Notes under the pieces: generated by a model
What the model saw: only the letters and a program-made list of their open reading frames with translations
Database searches by the model: none
Told to the model about the DNA's origin: nothing
From: Rickettsiales bacterium
GTDB lineage: Bacteria > Pseudomonadota > Alphaproteobacteria > Rickettsiales > UBA3002
DNA: 20,172 nucleotides
NCBI GenBank assembly: GCA_027489915.1
Contig: JAIXZB010000049.1
Coordinates: 1 to 20,172, forward strand
Direction of reading: 5' to 3'
Shown here: positions 1 through 7,454 of the stretch, piece by piece
Position numbering within the stretch: the first letter of the stretch is position 1
Layout: the number at the start of each line of letters is the position of its first letter
Position numbers and translations under genes: made by a program

Positions 1-398
1 GCAAAACCTACAGCGAAAAAGGCGATTACAAAGCCCGCGCCTCCAAACATATCAAAGAGTTATACGCCTACAGCTTAACGCCCGTATTATTCAAGCCTAC
101 ACTCGCCGCGCAAGATCAATTCCGCGAAACATTCCCGCAAGCACTCGATTACTTCATCGGCAAAGATGGCACCGAAGATAAAGGCTTCGCCATCAAACCC
201 TGGAGCAAAGTCCGCTTCGGCGAACAAACCATTACCATAGATAGCGATTCTGCCTTAGCCATGGGCAATTATTACTTCACCCCCGCCACAGGAGGCGATG
301 AAGTAAAAGTCGAATACACCTTTGGCTACATTAAAGATAAAAATGGCAAGCTGCGCATAAACCTGCACCATTCTTCGTTGCCATACCAAACAAAATAG
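1..398 (+). CDS. SnoaL/NTF2-like (cystatin-fold) protein, 5' end missing
   Basis: An open frame enters from the left edge (first full codon at position 3) and ends at TAG 396-398, giving 131 residues of the C-terminal part. The start lies outside the window. The visible part has alternating beta-strand-like segments and ends with MGNYYFTP, then VEYTFGYIKD, then LRINLHHSSLPY. I associate this ending with bacterial SnoaL-like / CaMKII-association-domain proteins of the NTF2 or cystatin-like fold; that assignment is from memory of the family. Such proteins are usually small and secreted or cytoplasmic, with poorly known roles, and are sometimes labelled phosphoribosyl-AMP cyclohydrolase without good reason. 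No catalytic residues can be named here. The codon use matches its neighbours. The gene is followed by a perfect hairpin and is probably separate from the clpS unit. Confidence 0.6.
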   Translation, partial: KTYSEKGDYKARASKHIKELYAYSLTPVLFKPTLAAQDQFRETFPQALDYFIGKDGTEDKGFAIKPWSKVRFGEQTITIDSDSALAMGNYYFTPATGGDEVKVEYTFGYIKDKNGKLRINLHHSSLPYQTK

Positions 399-406
399 CC
401 CCTTTA

Positions 407-434
407 GCCCGTTTCCATACAGCAGGAAACGGGC
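407..434 (+). terminator. 10-bp hairpin between the SnoaL-like gene and clpS
   Basis: GCCCGTTTCC (407-416) pairs perfectly with GGAAACGGGC (425-434) around an 8-nt loop, starting 9 nt after the upstream stop. A run of T follows only some 20 nt later (in GCTTTTTGC), so this is not a textbook intrinsic terminator. It may end the upstream transcript with help, or stabilise its 3' end. Confidence 0.45.
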
Positions 435-514
435 ATCCCCGCCAACCCATTGCTTTTTGCATCGCATTGGCCTAGTTTTCGCTCACAAAAAACGGCAAGC
501 TTTAACGGAAAATT

Positions 515-910
515 ATGAAAGACATGCGAAAGTCAAATTATCGGGATGCGTGGCAACTGCCTAACATCACGATGGGCCCACAAGGTGGAAAGGGGGGCGG
601 AGCGCTCGAACACTACGAAGGCGACCTAATGGTAGCCGATCCAGTGACCAAGGCGAAACGTCCACCGATGTACAAAGTGGTCCTGCTGAATGACGATTTT
701 ACACCCATGGATTTCGTGGTGACGGTGATAGAGCACATCTTTCGCAAAACCCACGAAGAGGCAGTCGATTTAATGCTCGCCGTCCATGAAAAAGGTGCAG
801 CCATCGTCGGGGTCTACACCCGCGAAGTGGCCGAAACCAAGGTGGACCAAACCGTCGAGTATGCAAGGATCAACGAGCACCCACTGCAATGTGCCATGGA
901 ACCTGAATAA
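515..910 (+). CDS. clpS: ATP-dependent Clp protease adaptor ClpS
   Basis: ClpS binds destabilising N-terminal residues (N-degrons) and hands those substrates to ClpA for unfolding and ClpP degradation in the cytoplasm. The protein is 131 residues. The core starts near residue 50 with MYKVVLLNDDFTPMDFVV. Asn59, Asp60, Asp61 and His91 occupy the positions of the E. coli binding-pocket residues Asn34, Asp35, Asp36 and His66, with a constant offset of 25. The first 50 residues are longer than in E. coli ClpS (106 residues in total) and include a Gly-rich stretch around residues 21-29. This extension corresponds to the flexible N-terminal arm that enters ClpA. The ribosome site before ATG 515 is weak (AACGGA), and Met4 (ATG 524) is an alternative start. 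clpA begins 20 nt downstream, so the two are surely co-transcribed. I found no convincing promoter; the 80 nt upstream hold only poor -35/-10 matches. Confidence 0.95.
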   Translation: MKDMRKSNYRDAWQLPNITMGPQGGKGGGALEHYEGDLMVADPVTKAKRPPMYKVVLLNDDFTPMDFVVTVIEHIFRKTHEEAVDLMLAVHEKGAAIVGVYTREVAETKVDQTVEYARINEHPLQCAMEPE

Positions 911-930
911 AAAATAATAGGGAAGCGACC

Positions 931-3279
931 ATGCTGTCTAAGAATCTCGAAATCACCCTCCACCGCGCACTCGACATCGCGAAGGATTTCTCGCACGAAT
1001 ACGCTACACTCGAGCATCTGCTCTTATCGCTCACTGAAGATGCCGATGCCGCCCCCGTCATGCGCGGTGTAGGCGCAAATCTGGGCGAACTGCGCCATGC
1101 GCTGAATGATTTCCTCACGAAAGAAATGGATTCCCTCATCGTGAACAACCTCGATGAATCGCGCCCCACTGCAGGGTTTCAGCGCGTCATTCACCGCGCC
1201 GCCATCCATGTGCAATCCGCTGGCAAATCCGAAGTGAACGGCGCCAATGTACTCGTCGCCATGTTCTCCGAACGCGATTCCCACGCCGTCTATTTCCTGC
1301 AAGAACAAGACGTCAACCGCTTGGATGTGGTAAACTTCATCTCCCACGGCATCGTCAAATACGGCGACCTCACCCGCCTCGCCCAGTCTGCCCTGCGCGA
1401 ACACAGCGAAGAAGAACTCGAAGATGGCTCCATCCGCTACAGCGCTGGCAAAGCTAAAGTAAGCAAAGAAGAAGCACAGGAAGAATCGAAAGATCCCCTT
1501 CATCTTTATTGCCAGAACCTCAATAAAAAAGCCGAATCGGGCAAAACCGATATTCTAGTTGGCCGCGAAAAAGAAATCGAACGCTGCGTGCAAGTGCTCT
1601 GCCGCCGCGGCAAAAACAATCCACTGCTCGTGGGCGAAGCAGGCGTCGGCAAAACCGCCATCGCCGAGGGCTTAGCACTCCGCATCGTACGCGGCGAAAT
1701 CCCCGATGTATTGCGCAAAGCCGTCATTTTCTCGCTCGATATGGGCTCACTTCTCGCAGGCACCCGCTACCGTGGCGATTTCGAAGAGCGCATGAAAGCT
1801 GTCATCAAATCCATCGAAAAACTCCCTGGCGCCATTTTATTCATCGATGAAATCCACTCCATCATCGGTGCAGGCTCAACAAGCGGCGGCGCGCTCGATG
1901 CAGCAAACCTGCTCAAACCCGCCCTCGCGCGCGGTTCCCTGCGCTGCATGGGCTCCACAACATTTAAAGAATACAACAACCATATCGAAAAAGACCGTGC
2001 ACTCGCGCGCCGTTTCCAAAAAGTCGATATCCACGAGCCAACCACCGAAGACACCATCAAAATCCTCCGTGGCCTCAAACCCTACTACGAAGAGCACCAC
2101 CATGTGCGCTATCTCCCCGCCGCTATCGAAGCTGCGGTGGAACTCTCCGCGCGCTACATCCATGACCGCAAATTACCTGATAAAGCGATTGACGTCATCG
2201 ACGAAGCAGGTGCCGCACAAATGCTGCTGCCCGAAAACAAACGCAAAAAAACCATCACCGTGCGCGAAATCGAAGATATCATCTCCAAAATGGCGCGCAT
2301 GCCAAGTAAGTCCGTAAGCATGGATGATGCCGAGCTACTGCGTAATCTCGAGAAAAACCTCCGCCTCGTAGTCTTTGGTCAAGATAAAGCCGTAACCGAG
2401 CTCTCCTCCGCCATCAAGATGGCCCGCGCAGGCCTGCGCGATGAACAAAAACCCATCGGCTGCTACTTATTTACTGGTCCAACGGGTGTCGGCAAAACCG
2501 AAGTCGCAACCCAACTCGCCAAATGCTTAGGTATGGAGTTCCTCCGCTTCGATATGTCCGAATATATGGAAAAACACTCCGTATCCGCATTAATCGGTGC
2601 CCCTCCAGGCTATGTCGGCTTCGAAAATGGCGGCCAACTCACCGATGCAGTCGATAAAACCCCGTATTGCGTGGTGTTGCTCGATGAAATCGAAAAAGCC
2701 CATCCCGATATTTACAATATCCTCCTGCAAGTCATGGATTACGGCAAGCTTACCGATCAAAACGGCAAATCCGTCAATTTTCGCAACGTGATTCTTATTA
2801 TGACCTCCAACGCAGGCGCACGCGAAGTAGCCGCCGCCCCCATGGGCTTTGGTCGCGAAACCCGCGCAGGCGAAGATAAAGAGGCCGTAAGCAAGGTCTT
2901 CACGCCCGAATTCAGAAACCGCTTAGATGCCACCATCGGCTTCGCCCACCTAACGCGCGATGTGGTCAAGCACGTGGTCAGCAAATTCATCTACAAGCTC
3001 GAATCCCAGCTTTCCGAGCGCAATATCACCATAAGCTTAAGCGAAGCCGCAAGCGATTGGCTTGCCGAAAAAGGCTACGACAAAGCCATGGGCGCAAGGC
3101 CTCTTTCGCGCATCATCGCCGATAAAATCAAGAAGCCTCTGGCCGATGAAGTACTGTTTGGCAAACTCAGTAAAGGCGGCACGGTCAAACTTGGTGTGAA
3201 AGATGACGAGCTCACCTTCACCTACACCACCGCCAAACCGAGCACCAAAAAATCCCGCAAGGGCGAATTGGTCGAATAA
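931..3279 (+). CDS. clpA: ATP-dependent Clp protease ATP-binding subunit ClpA
   Basis: ClpA is a hexameric AAA+ unfoldase that threads substrates, including those delivered by ClpS, into the ClpP chamber. The 782-residue length is near that of E. coli ClpA (758). Residues 1 to about 150 form the double ClpN repeat that docks ClpS. The first AAA+ module has Walker A GEAGVGKT at 235-242 and Walker B with Asp306-Glu307. The second has Walker A GPTGVGKT at 516-523 and Walker B with Asp585-Glu586. The C-terminal D2-small domain carries the GARPLSRII motif. Met638-Gly639-Phe640 lies where ClpA/ClpX have the IGL/IGF loop that plugs into ClpP, so this is a true ClpP partner and not ClpB; the long ClpB middle coiled coil is also absent. 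The start at 931 has a good site (AGGGAAG). The basic tail after about residue 768 is low complexity. An unknown gene starts 5 nt after the stop. No clpP is in the window. Confidence 0.98.
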   Translation: MLSKNLEITLHRALDIAKDFSHEYATLEHLLLSLTEDADAAPVMRGVGANLGELRHALNDFLTKEMDSLIVNNLDESRPTAGFQRVIHRAAIHVQSAGKSEVNGANVLVAMFSERDSHAVYFLQEQDVNRLDVVNFISHGIVKYGDLTRLAQSALREHSEEELEDGSIRYSAGKAKVSKEEAQEESKDPLHLYCQNLNKKAESGKTDILVGREKEIERCVQVLCRRGKNNPLLVGEAGVGKTAIAEGLALRIVRGEIPDVLRKAVIFSLDMGSLLAGTRYRGDFEERMKAVIKSIEKLPGAILFIDEIHSIIGAGSTSGGALDAANLLKPALARGSLRCMGSTTFKEYNNHIEKDRALARRFQKVDIHEPTTEDTIKILRGLKPYYEEHHHVRYLPAAIEAAVELSARYIHDRKLPDKAIDVIDEAGAAQMLLPENKRKKTITVREIEDIISKMARMPSKSVSMDDAELLRNLEKNLRLVVFGQDKAVTELSSAIKMARAGLRDEQKPIGCYLFTGPTGVGKTEVATQLAKCLGMEFLRFDMSEYMEKHSVSALIGAPPGYVGFENGGQLTDAVDKTPYCVVLLDEIEKAHPDIYNILLQVMDYGKLTDQNGKSVNFRNVILIMTSNAGAREVAAAPMGFGRETRAGEDKEAVSKVFTPEFRNRLDATIGFAHLTRDVVKHVVSKFIYKLESQLSERNITISLSEAASDWLAEKGYDKAMGARPLSRIIADKIKKPLADEVLFGKLSKGGTVKLGVKDDELTFTYTTAKPSTKKSRKGELVE

Positions 3280-3284
3280 GACTT

Positions 3285-4538
3285 ATGACCACCCCTCCCT
3301 CTCGCGGCGAAAAAAACAAGTCTTGGGTAGATAATCTTCACCGAAAAGCACACGTGGATGCAGCTCGTTTCTATACGCACGCCACCGCATACGATGCAGC
3401 GCACGAACTAGCTTTCAACGCAGACCAAGAACCGATCTGTGCACTTATTAACCTAAAAAACCTTACTCCGCTAGAACGCACCCACGCGCAGGAATGGCTC
3501 AGAACCTATACAGTTTTTGAAGAAACACGTGGTGATGAAACGCTACGCAAGCTAACACTCAGCGATCCACATACAGCCACTCTGTTTTTTGCCCTCCGCG
3601 CCGAACATGGCCGCCCCAACCCTACTGCAAACGAGCCAATCAAATCACTAGCTCCCGCCAGTTCAAAGAAACATAAAGAAACTGCTGCAAAGCACCTAAC
3701 CCATCAGGATCATCTGTTCGATTCTCTCAAAAAATGGGTCGCGCTCGGCCCCACTCAAAATTATTGCCTACGTTCCCTCATTCACAAAGACCCCATATTT
3801 CCTGAAACACCAGCGCATTACTTCGCTCTCAGCGTTCCCGCAAATAACTCCGAATTCCTTGAAACTTTCCGCAATGTTCTGCTGAATATCGAACCTCGCA
3901 AGGAAGCAGCACCTCCCTCAACCTACGCCGAACGTGCAAGCAACACCGGCAAACGCACCCCCCATCCCGAATGGGACAAATCCGTTCTCTACGATATCGC
4001 CCACGATATGCAGCCAGATAATAATGGCCGATATTTTTGTGAATCAATTGGCGATGCGCAGCGCGGCGAAATCACATGGCAACGCTTTACAGAATCACTA
4101 AAAAAACCAGAATGCTACACAACCGCCATGGGCCCAAAATCCCAAACAATGGCCAACATCACCGCAGATAATACCTTTTCCCTAAGGTTGCGCCTTAATC
4201 CCGATCATGAATTCCGCAAGGGCAATCAAACCCTCAAGCGAAAAAAACCTCCCTCACATAACACAGAAACACTGGAAGATGTTTTCATTAAACAATACGG
4301 ATCCCCATTAGTCGGATGGTTACGCGAGCAAGGCCTGGAAAACTTTGCCGTCGGCATCACCCGCATTCCAAGCCCTTCTCAAACAATCAAACACACACCA
4401 GACTCTTGCCTACTTCGTATAACCATCCCAAACGATGATATGAAGGCAAAATTATTGCTTGGATCCATAGCGTCCTATATCCATGAGTTCTCAGTAACTC
4501 CTCACAAAGTATTCAACAAAGGCGGCATGGCCATATGA
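3285..4538 (+). CDS. Protein of unknown function in the clpSA unit
   Basis: I do not recognise this 417-residue protein. Its ATG is 5 nt after the clpA stop with no clear ribosome site, suggesting translational coupling. Its TGA overlaps the ATG of the next gene in the arrangement ATGA, so it sits inside an apparent clpS-clpA-X-protease operon. It has no signal peptide and no obvious membrane segment, so it is probably cytoplasmic. Residues 13-60 (after SWVDNL) and 75-110 look helical. A Lys/Ser/His-rich linker spans about 118-140. A mixed segment around 150-200 and a C-terminal segment around 335-405 with alternating hydrophobic residues look folded. Two further basic, Pro-rich stretches sit near 205-228 and 315-325. 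No nucleotide-binding or protease motif is visible. A Clp substrate, adaptor or regulator would fit the position, but only the gene order supports that. Confidence 0.8.
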   Translation: MTTPPSRGEKNKSWVDNLHRKAHVDAARFYTHATAYDAAHELAFNADQEPICALINLKNLTPLERTHAQEWLRTYTVFEETRGDETLRKLTLSDPHTATLFFALRAEHGRPNPTANEPIKSLAPASSKKHKETAAKHLTHQDHLFDSLKKWVALGPTQNYCLRSLIHKDPIFPETPAHYFALSVPANNSEFLETFRNVLLNIEPRKEAAPPSTYAERASNTGKRTPHPEWDKSVLYDIAHDMQPDNNGRYFCESIGDAQRGEITWQRFTESLKKPECYTTAMGPKSQTMANITADNTFSLRLRLNPDHEFRKGNQTLKRKKPPSHNTETLEDVFIKQYGSPLVGWLREQGLENFAVGITRIPSPSQTIKHTPDSCLLRITIPNDDMKAKLLLGSIASYIHEFSVTPHKVFNKGGMAI

Positions 4539-5269
4539 TTCATCGCCTCATCTGCACCCTGCTCATCCACACCGTCATGGCCTCATCCGCCATCGCGCAA
4601 ACCCCGCAGCCGCGCTATTTTACCTTTTCTAACGGCACTGGATTTTACGTCAGCAAAGACGGCTACATCATCACCAACGCCCATGTCGTCAAACCCTGCA
4701 CGCAGAATGTCAAAGTCCATAGCGGCGCCACCACCTCCGAAGCACAAGTAATATCCCGTAACGACAAACTCGATTTAGCCCTACTCAAATCACGCGATTA
4801 CGCGCCAGATGTCGCCTCCCTTCGCACCAACGCCATGGATATTAAGCAAGGCGAGCCCGTCATTGTGATGGGCTATGCAGGGGCAGCAGGCGCAGGGGGA
4901 ACCTACAGTTTCGTCAAATCACAAGTGCTGGATACCAAAGGCCCCACGGGCGAAGCCCAGTGGCTGCAATTCGCAAACGCCGCACAAAAAGGCAATTCAG
5001 GTGGCCCCTTGCTCGATGCCAGCGGTCACGTCATCGGCGTCATCACTGGAAAAACCCAACTTTTCCGTGTCGATAACCGCGCCAACGTCGCCCCCACCAA
5101 AATCGGCGAGTCCGATGTTGCCATCAACCTCGCCTACCTCACCGCCTTCCTCGATCAACAACGCGTGCGCTACCAAGCCGCCTCCAGCGGCATGCTGAGC
5201 TTCTCTGATAATCGCCTAGAATCAAGCGCCAGCAACTTCATCGTCCAACTCCAGTGCCAGACAAACTAA
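4535..5269 (+). CDS. Exported trypsin-like serine protease (S1/HtrA fold, no PDZ)
   Basis: This is a 244-residue secreted or periplasmic serine endopeptidase of the chymotrypsin fold. Residues 1-21 form a signal peptide (short basic start, hydrophobic core, cut likely after AIA before Gln22). The catalytic triad is visible: His50 in TNAHVV, Asp80 in KLDLALLK and Ser155 in GNSGGP, spaced as in HtrA/DegP proteases. Unlike DegP or DegS it ends about 85 residues after the catalytic serine and has no PDZ domain, so it is a minimal protease. Cys55 and Cys241 could form a disulphide if exported. Its ATG overlaps the preceding stop (ATGA), so it is translationally coupled to the unknown 417-residue gene and probably co-transcribed with clpSA. 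The substrate is unknown. It could act in envelope protein quality control, but HtrA-like function without a PDZ domain is inference. Confidence 0.88.
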   Translation: MIHRLICTLLIHTVMASSAIAQTPQPRYFTFSNGTGFYVSKDGYIITNAHVVKPCTQNVKVHSGATTSEAQVISRNDKLDLALLKSRDYAPDVASLRTNAMDIKQGEPVIVMGYAGAAGAGGTYSFVKSQVLDTKGPTGEAQWLQFANAAQKGNSGGPLLDASGHVIGVITGKTQLFRVDNRANVAPTKIGESDVAINLAYLTAFLDQQRVRYQAASSGMLSFSDNRLESSASNFIVQLQCQTN

Positions 5270-5289
5270 TGTCAGTTACAATGTAAGTA

Positions 5290-5432
5290 ACGCAGTAGCG
5301 CGAGCATCGAGGTCAACGTAAACCCTACTCCGCAGCACTCGCCGAGCGCAGCAGCGCGATTCAGCCATGAGCGTCCTCATTGCGCAGCGCAGTAGCGCGA
5401 GCAGGAGGTTAACGCAAAAACCCTACTCCGCC
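5290..5432. repeat. Palindromic GCGCAG(T/C)AGCGC repeats with a duplicated motB 3' tail
   Basis: Three copies of a 12-bp palindromic word lie at 5290-5301 (first base changed), 5346-5357 (C in the centre) and 5387-5398. Each is followed by GA. Copies one and three belong to a longer direct repeat: 5291-5333 and 5388-5432 share CGCAGTAGCGCGAGCA, a similar 16-17 nt spacer and then ACCCTACTCCGC. In the right copy the last 12 bases include the end and stop codon of motB (read on the - strand). The left copy therefore looks like a duplicated or converted motB tail, 97 bp away. The palindromes sit between convergent genes, where they could form short hairpins in both transcripts. No T-run follows, so they are not classical terminators. 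Confidence 0.7.
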
Positions 5433-6340
5433 TCTGGCGGAGTAATATTCAAAATATCCCTATCCGCAGGCAAGTAACTCCCTGGCAGATTCATATGCGA
5501 ACCACGCAGCATAATCACCGTAATCCTGCGATTCTTAACCGAACGTGGGTCATTCGGATCAATCAATTCCTTATCTGCCATCCCCACCACTTTCTTAGGC
5601 CGCTCAGGCTCCATCCCCGCCTTCAAGAAATAGCGCCGCGCCGCATTGGCACGGTCAGCCGATAACTCCCAGTTGGAATAGCTTGGGTTTTTCATCGCCC
5701 CCGCCGCCGCATCCGGATGTCCAGTAATCGAAATAAAATTTGGCATTTTTTCAATCAGCGTTTTCATCGCCCCCATAACCTTGGCACCAGCGGGCGTAAT
5801 CTCGGCACTGCCCGTCATAAACATCGGGTGTTTATCCGAATCCATAATCTCAAGCTTCAGCCCCTCAGGCGTTTGCTCCACCAAAATATTATCCGCGAAT
5901 TCCCGAAGTGTTGGGTCGGATTCAAACGCCTTCTTCACTGCTTCTTGGGCCTTATCAAACAAAAACCCATCCTCCGTCGCCTCCACTGGCGCTTGCTTAT
6001 CCGACGGATCAGGTGTCTGTCCTTGCGGGTTTTGCCCGGTCACAATGCCAGGAGTTGCCATATCACTGCGCTTCTTGCCATCGAGTGAAGCGCTAGTGCC
6101 ACCATCAAACCCAATCCCCATTTCCCCCTTAATCCCCACCGTGGGCGTAAAATACTCCGCAATCCCCTCCAGCGTTTTCTTGGGCGCGCTCGAAAGCAGC
6201 CACAATAGCAAGAAGAACGCCATCATCGCGGTCACGAAATCGGCATAGGCCACTTTCCACGCACCACCATGATGCCCATGTCCACCCTTTTTTATCTTCT
6301 TAATGATAATCGGGCGTTTATTAGGATCTTTCTCTGCCAT
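5423..6340 (-). CDS. motB: Flagellar motor stator protein MotB
   Basis: MotB is the peptidoglycan-anchored half of the proton-driven flagellar stator. The protein has 305 residues. A basic, His/Gly-rich N-terminus is followed by the single membrane helix at about 30-50. Asp34 in AYADFVTAMMAF matches the essential proton-carrying Asp32 of E. coli. A plug/linker region runs to about residue 150. An OmpA-like peptidoglycan-binding domain lies at about 155-285, with NWELSADRANAARR and KNRRITVIML. The usual GHTD motif of that domain reads GHPD here, a small oddity. The start is 1 nt after the motA stop, so motAB is a two-gene operon with coupled translation. The tail after the OmpA domain is short and acidic. 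The stop codon lies inside the repeat described at 5290-5432. Confidence 0.96.
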   Translation of the reverse strand: MAEKDPNKRPIIIKKIKKGGHGHHGGAWKVAYADFVTAMMAFFLLLWLLSSAPKKTLEGIAEYFTPTVGIKGEMGIGFDGGTSASLDGKKRSDMATPGIVTGQNPQGQTPDPSDKQAPVEATEDGFLFDKAQEAVKKAFESDPTLREFADNILVEQTPEGLKLEIMDSDKHPMFMTGSAEITPAGAKVMGAMKTLIEKMPNFISITGHPDAAAGAMKNPSYSNWELSADRANAARRYFLKAGMEPERPKKVVGMADKELIDPNDPRSVKNRRITVIMLRGSHMNLPGSYLPADRDILNITPPEAE

Positions 6341-6341
6341 A

Positions 6342-7208
6342 TTAGGCTACGCTAATTTCATTAAGCGTGGTTTCCATCGTAATAAAGCTTGGCTGGTAAC
6401 AGGTAGGAATATTGGTGCGGCCAATCTCAATCGAAACCTGCGGCGCGTTCCCATGCAAATGGCTCACCAACACCGCCCGTATAATAATGTAGAACTGGTG
6501 CTCTTCATCATACACCTGCCCAAGCTTGGTCGCAAATGGCCCCACAAAGCAATAGGCCAAAAACACGCCCAAAAACGTTCCGACCAGCGCCCCACCAATC
6601 ATGGCACCCAAAATTTCAACAGGCTTATTGATACTTCCCATGGTTTTCACCACCCCAAGTACCGCAGCCACAATCCCGATGGCAGGAATACCATCCGCCA
6701 TATTCTGAATCGCGTGTTGGGGGGCCGCCGCTTCGTGATGGTGCTTCTCCAGCAACTTCTCCATCACATCTTCCACCTGATGCGGATCATCAAAGTTCAT
6801 CGTCATCATGCGCAGCGTGTCACAAATGAAATCCACCGCAAAATGATCATGCAAAATCTTTGGGTACTGCTGAAACAATGCACTTTCTTCAGGCTTTTCA
6901 ATGTGCTGCTCCAGCGCAATCATGCCCTTTGAACGCACAGTTTTCAAAATCGCAAACAACAGGCACAGCAAATCTGTGTAATCCTGCTTCTTCCATTTGC
7001 CGCCTTTAAACACCTTACCAAGGTCCTTAAGCGATTTCTTGATAACAAGGCCTTTATTGGCAATCATAAATGCACCGATAGCCGCACCAAGAATCGTGCC
7101 CGCCTCAATCGGCAGCGCATGGACAATAATTTCCATATTCCCGCCTGCCGCGAGGTAAATACCAAACACACAGACAAAGATCATTGGAATAGCAATAATG
7201 GCGAGCAT
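6342..7208 (-). CDS. motA: Flagellar motor stator protein MotA
   Basis: MotA is the membrane half of the stator that couples proton flow to rotation. The frame opens at 7229, but the start is best placed at ATG 7208 (288 residues). A GAGGG site lies 5 nt before it, and the protein then begins MLAIIAIPMIF as MotA proteins do. Four membrane helices are visible: about 1-22, 30-50, 165-190 and 198-225. Between helices 2 and 3 the cytoplasmic loop contains TVRSKG and ALEQHIEKP. These supply the Arg and Glu that correspond to E. coli Arg90 and Glu98, which touch FliG. Prolines in GIPAIGIV and FVGPFATKLG match the conserved Pro173 and Pro222. motB follows after 1 nt. No other flagellar gene is in the window, so motAB stands apart from the main flagellar clusters, as is common. 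Confidence 0.96.
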   Translation of the reverse strand: MLAIIAIPMIFVCVFGIYLAAGGNMEIIVHALPIEAGTILGAAIGAFMIANKGLVIKKSLKDLGKVFKGGKWKKQDYTDLLCLLFAILKTVRSKGMIALEQHIEKPEESALFQQYPKILHDHFAVDFICDTLRMMTMNFDDPHQVEDVMEKLLEKHHHEAAAPQHAIQNMADGIPAIGIVAAVLGVVKTMGSINKPVEILGAMIGGALVGTFLGVFLAYCFVGPFATKLGQVYDEEHQFYIIIRAVLVSHLHGNAPQVSIEIGRTNIPTCYQPSFITMETTLNEISVA

Positions 7209-7259
7209 CGAACCCTCACAGAAAAACAACGCGCCGCAGAACAGCCGCGCAAAACATTC

Positions 7260-7288
7260 ACTATGGTTCTACCTATAACCAGTCACAA
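7260..7288 (-). promoter_or_regulatory. Possible sigma-70-type promoter for motAB
   Basis: On the - strand TTGTGA (7288-7283) and CATAGT (7265-7260) are spaced by 17 nt, each matching 4 of 6 consensus bases. They lie about 50 nt before the motA start. A small inverted repeat TGGTT/AACCA (7264-7268 with 7277-7281) sits within the promoter and could be an operator. I saw no sigma-54 or sigma-28 flagellar-type elements. The 246-nt divergent gap 7209-7454 otherwise shows nothing I can name. Confidence 0.3.
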
Positions 7289-7454
7289 CTACCAGCGTTG
7301 CAAGCATAAACAGCGCGCACCACACCACAACGCACATCCCTGATGCAGCCATGCCACGCACTGCACAGAACGCATAGCCCATTTGCATACGCCGTCATCA
7401 AAACTTCACGCAAATTAACTAGGGCATAAAAGCCGATAACATTAAGGTACCTAC

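Noticed and set aside
1024..1503. A 159-codon - strand frame within clpA
   Set aside because: It mirrors the ClpN domain of clpA and has no ribosome site or motif; antisense shadows are common in this base composition.
5270..5422. Small genes in the protease-motB gap
   Set aside because: The short frames there consist of the palindromic repeats and lack ribosome sites.
6303..6932. A 209-codon open frame on the + strand opposite motA
   Set aside because: It lies wholly across motA and the start of motB, whose protein families are unmistakable; the frame encodes a His/Arg/Asn-rich sequence without motifs, as expected of a shadow.
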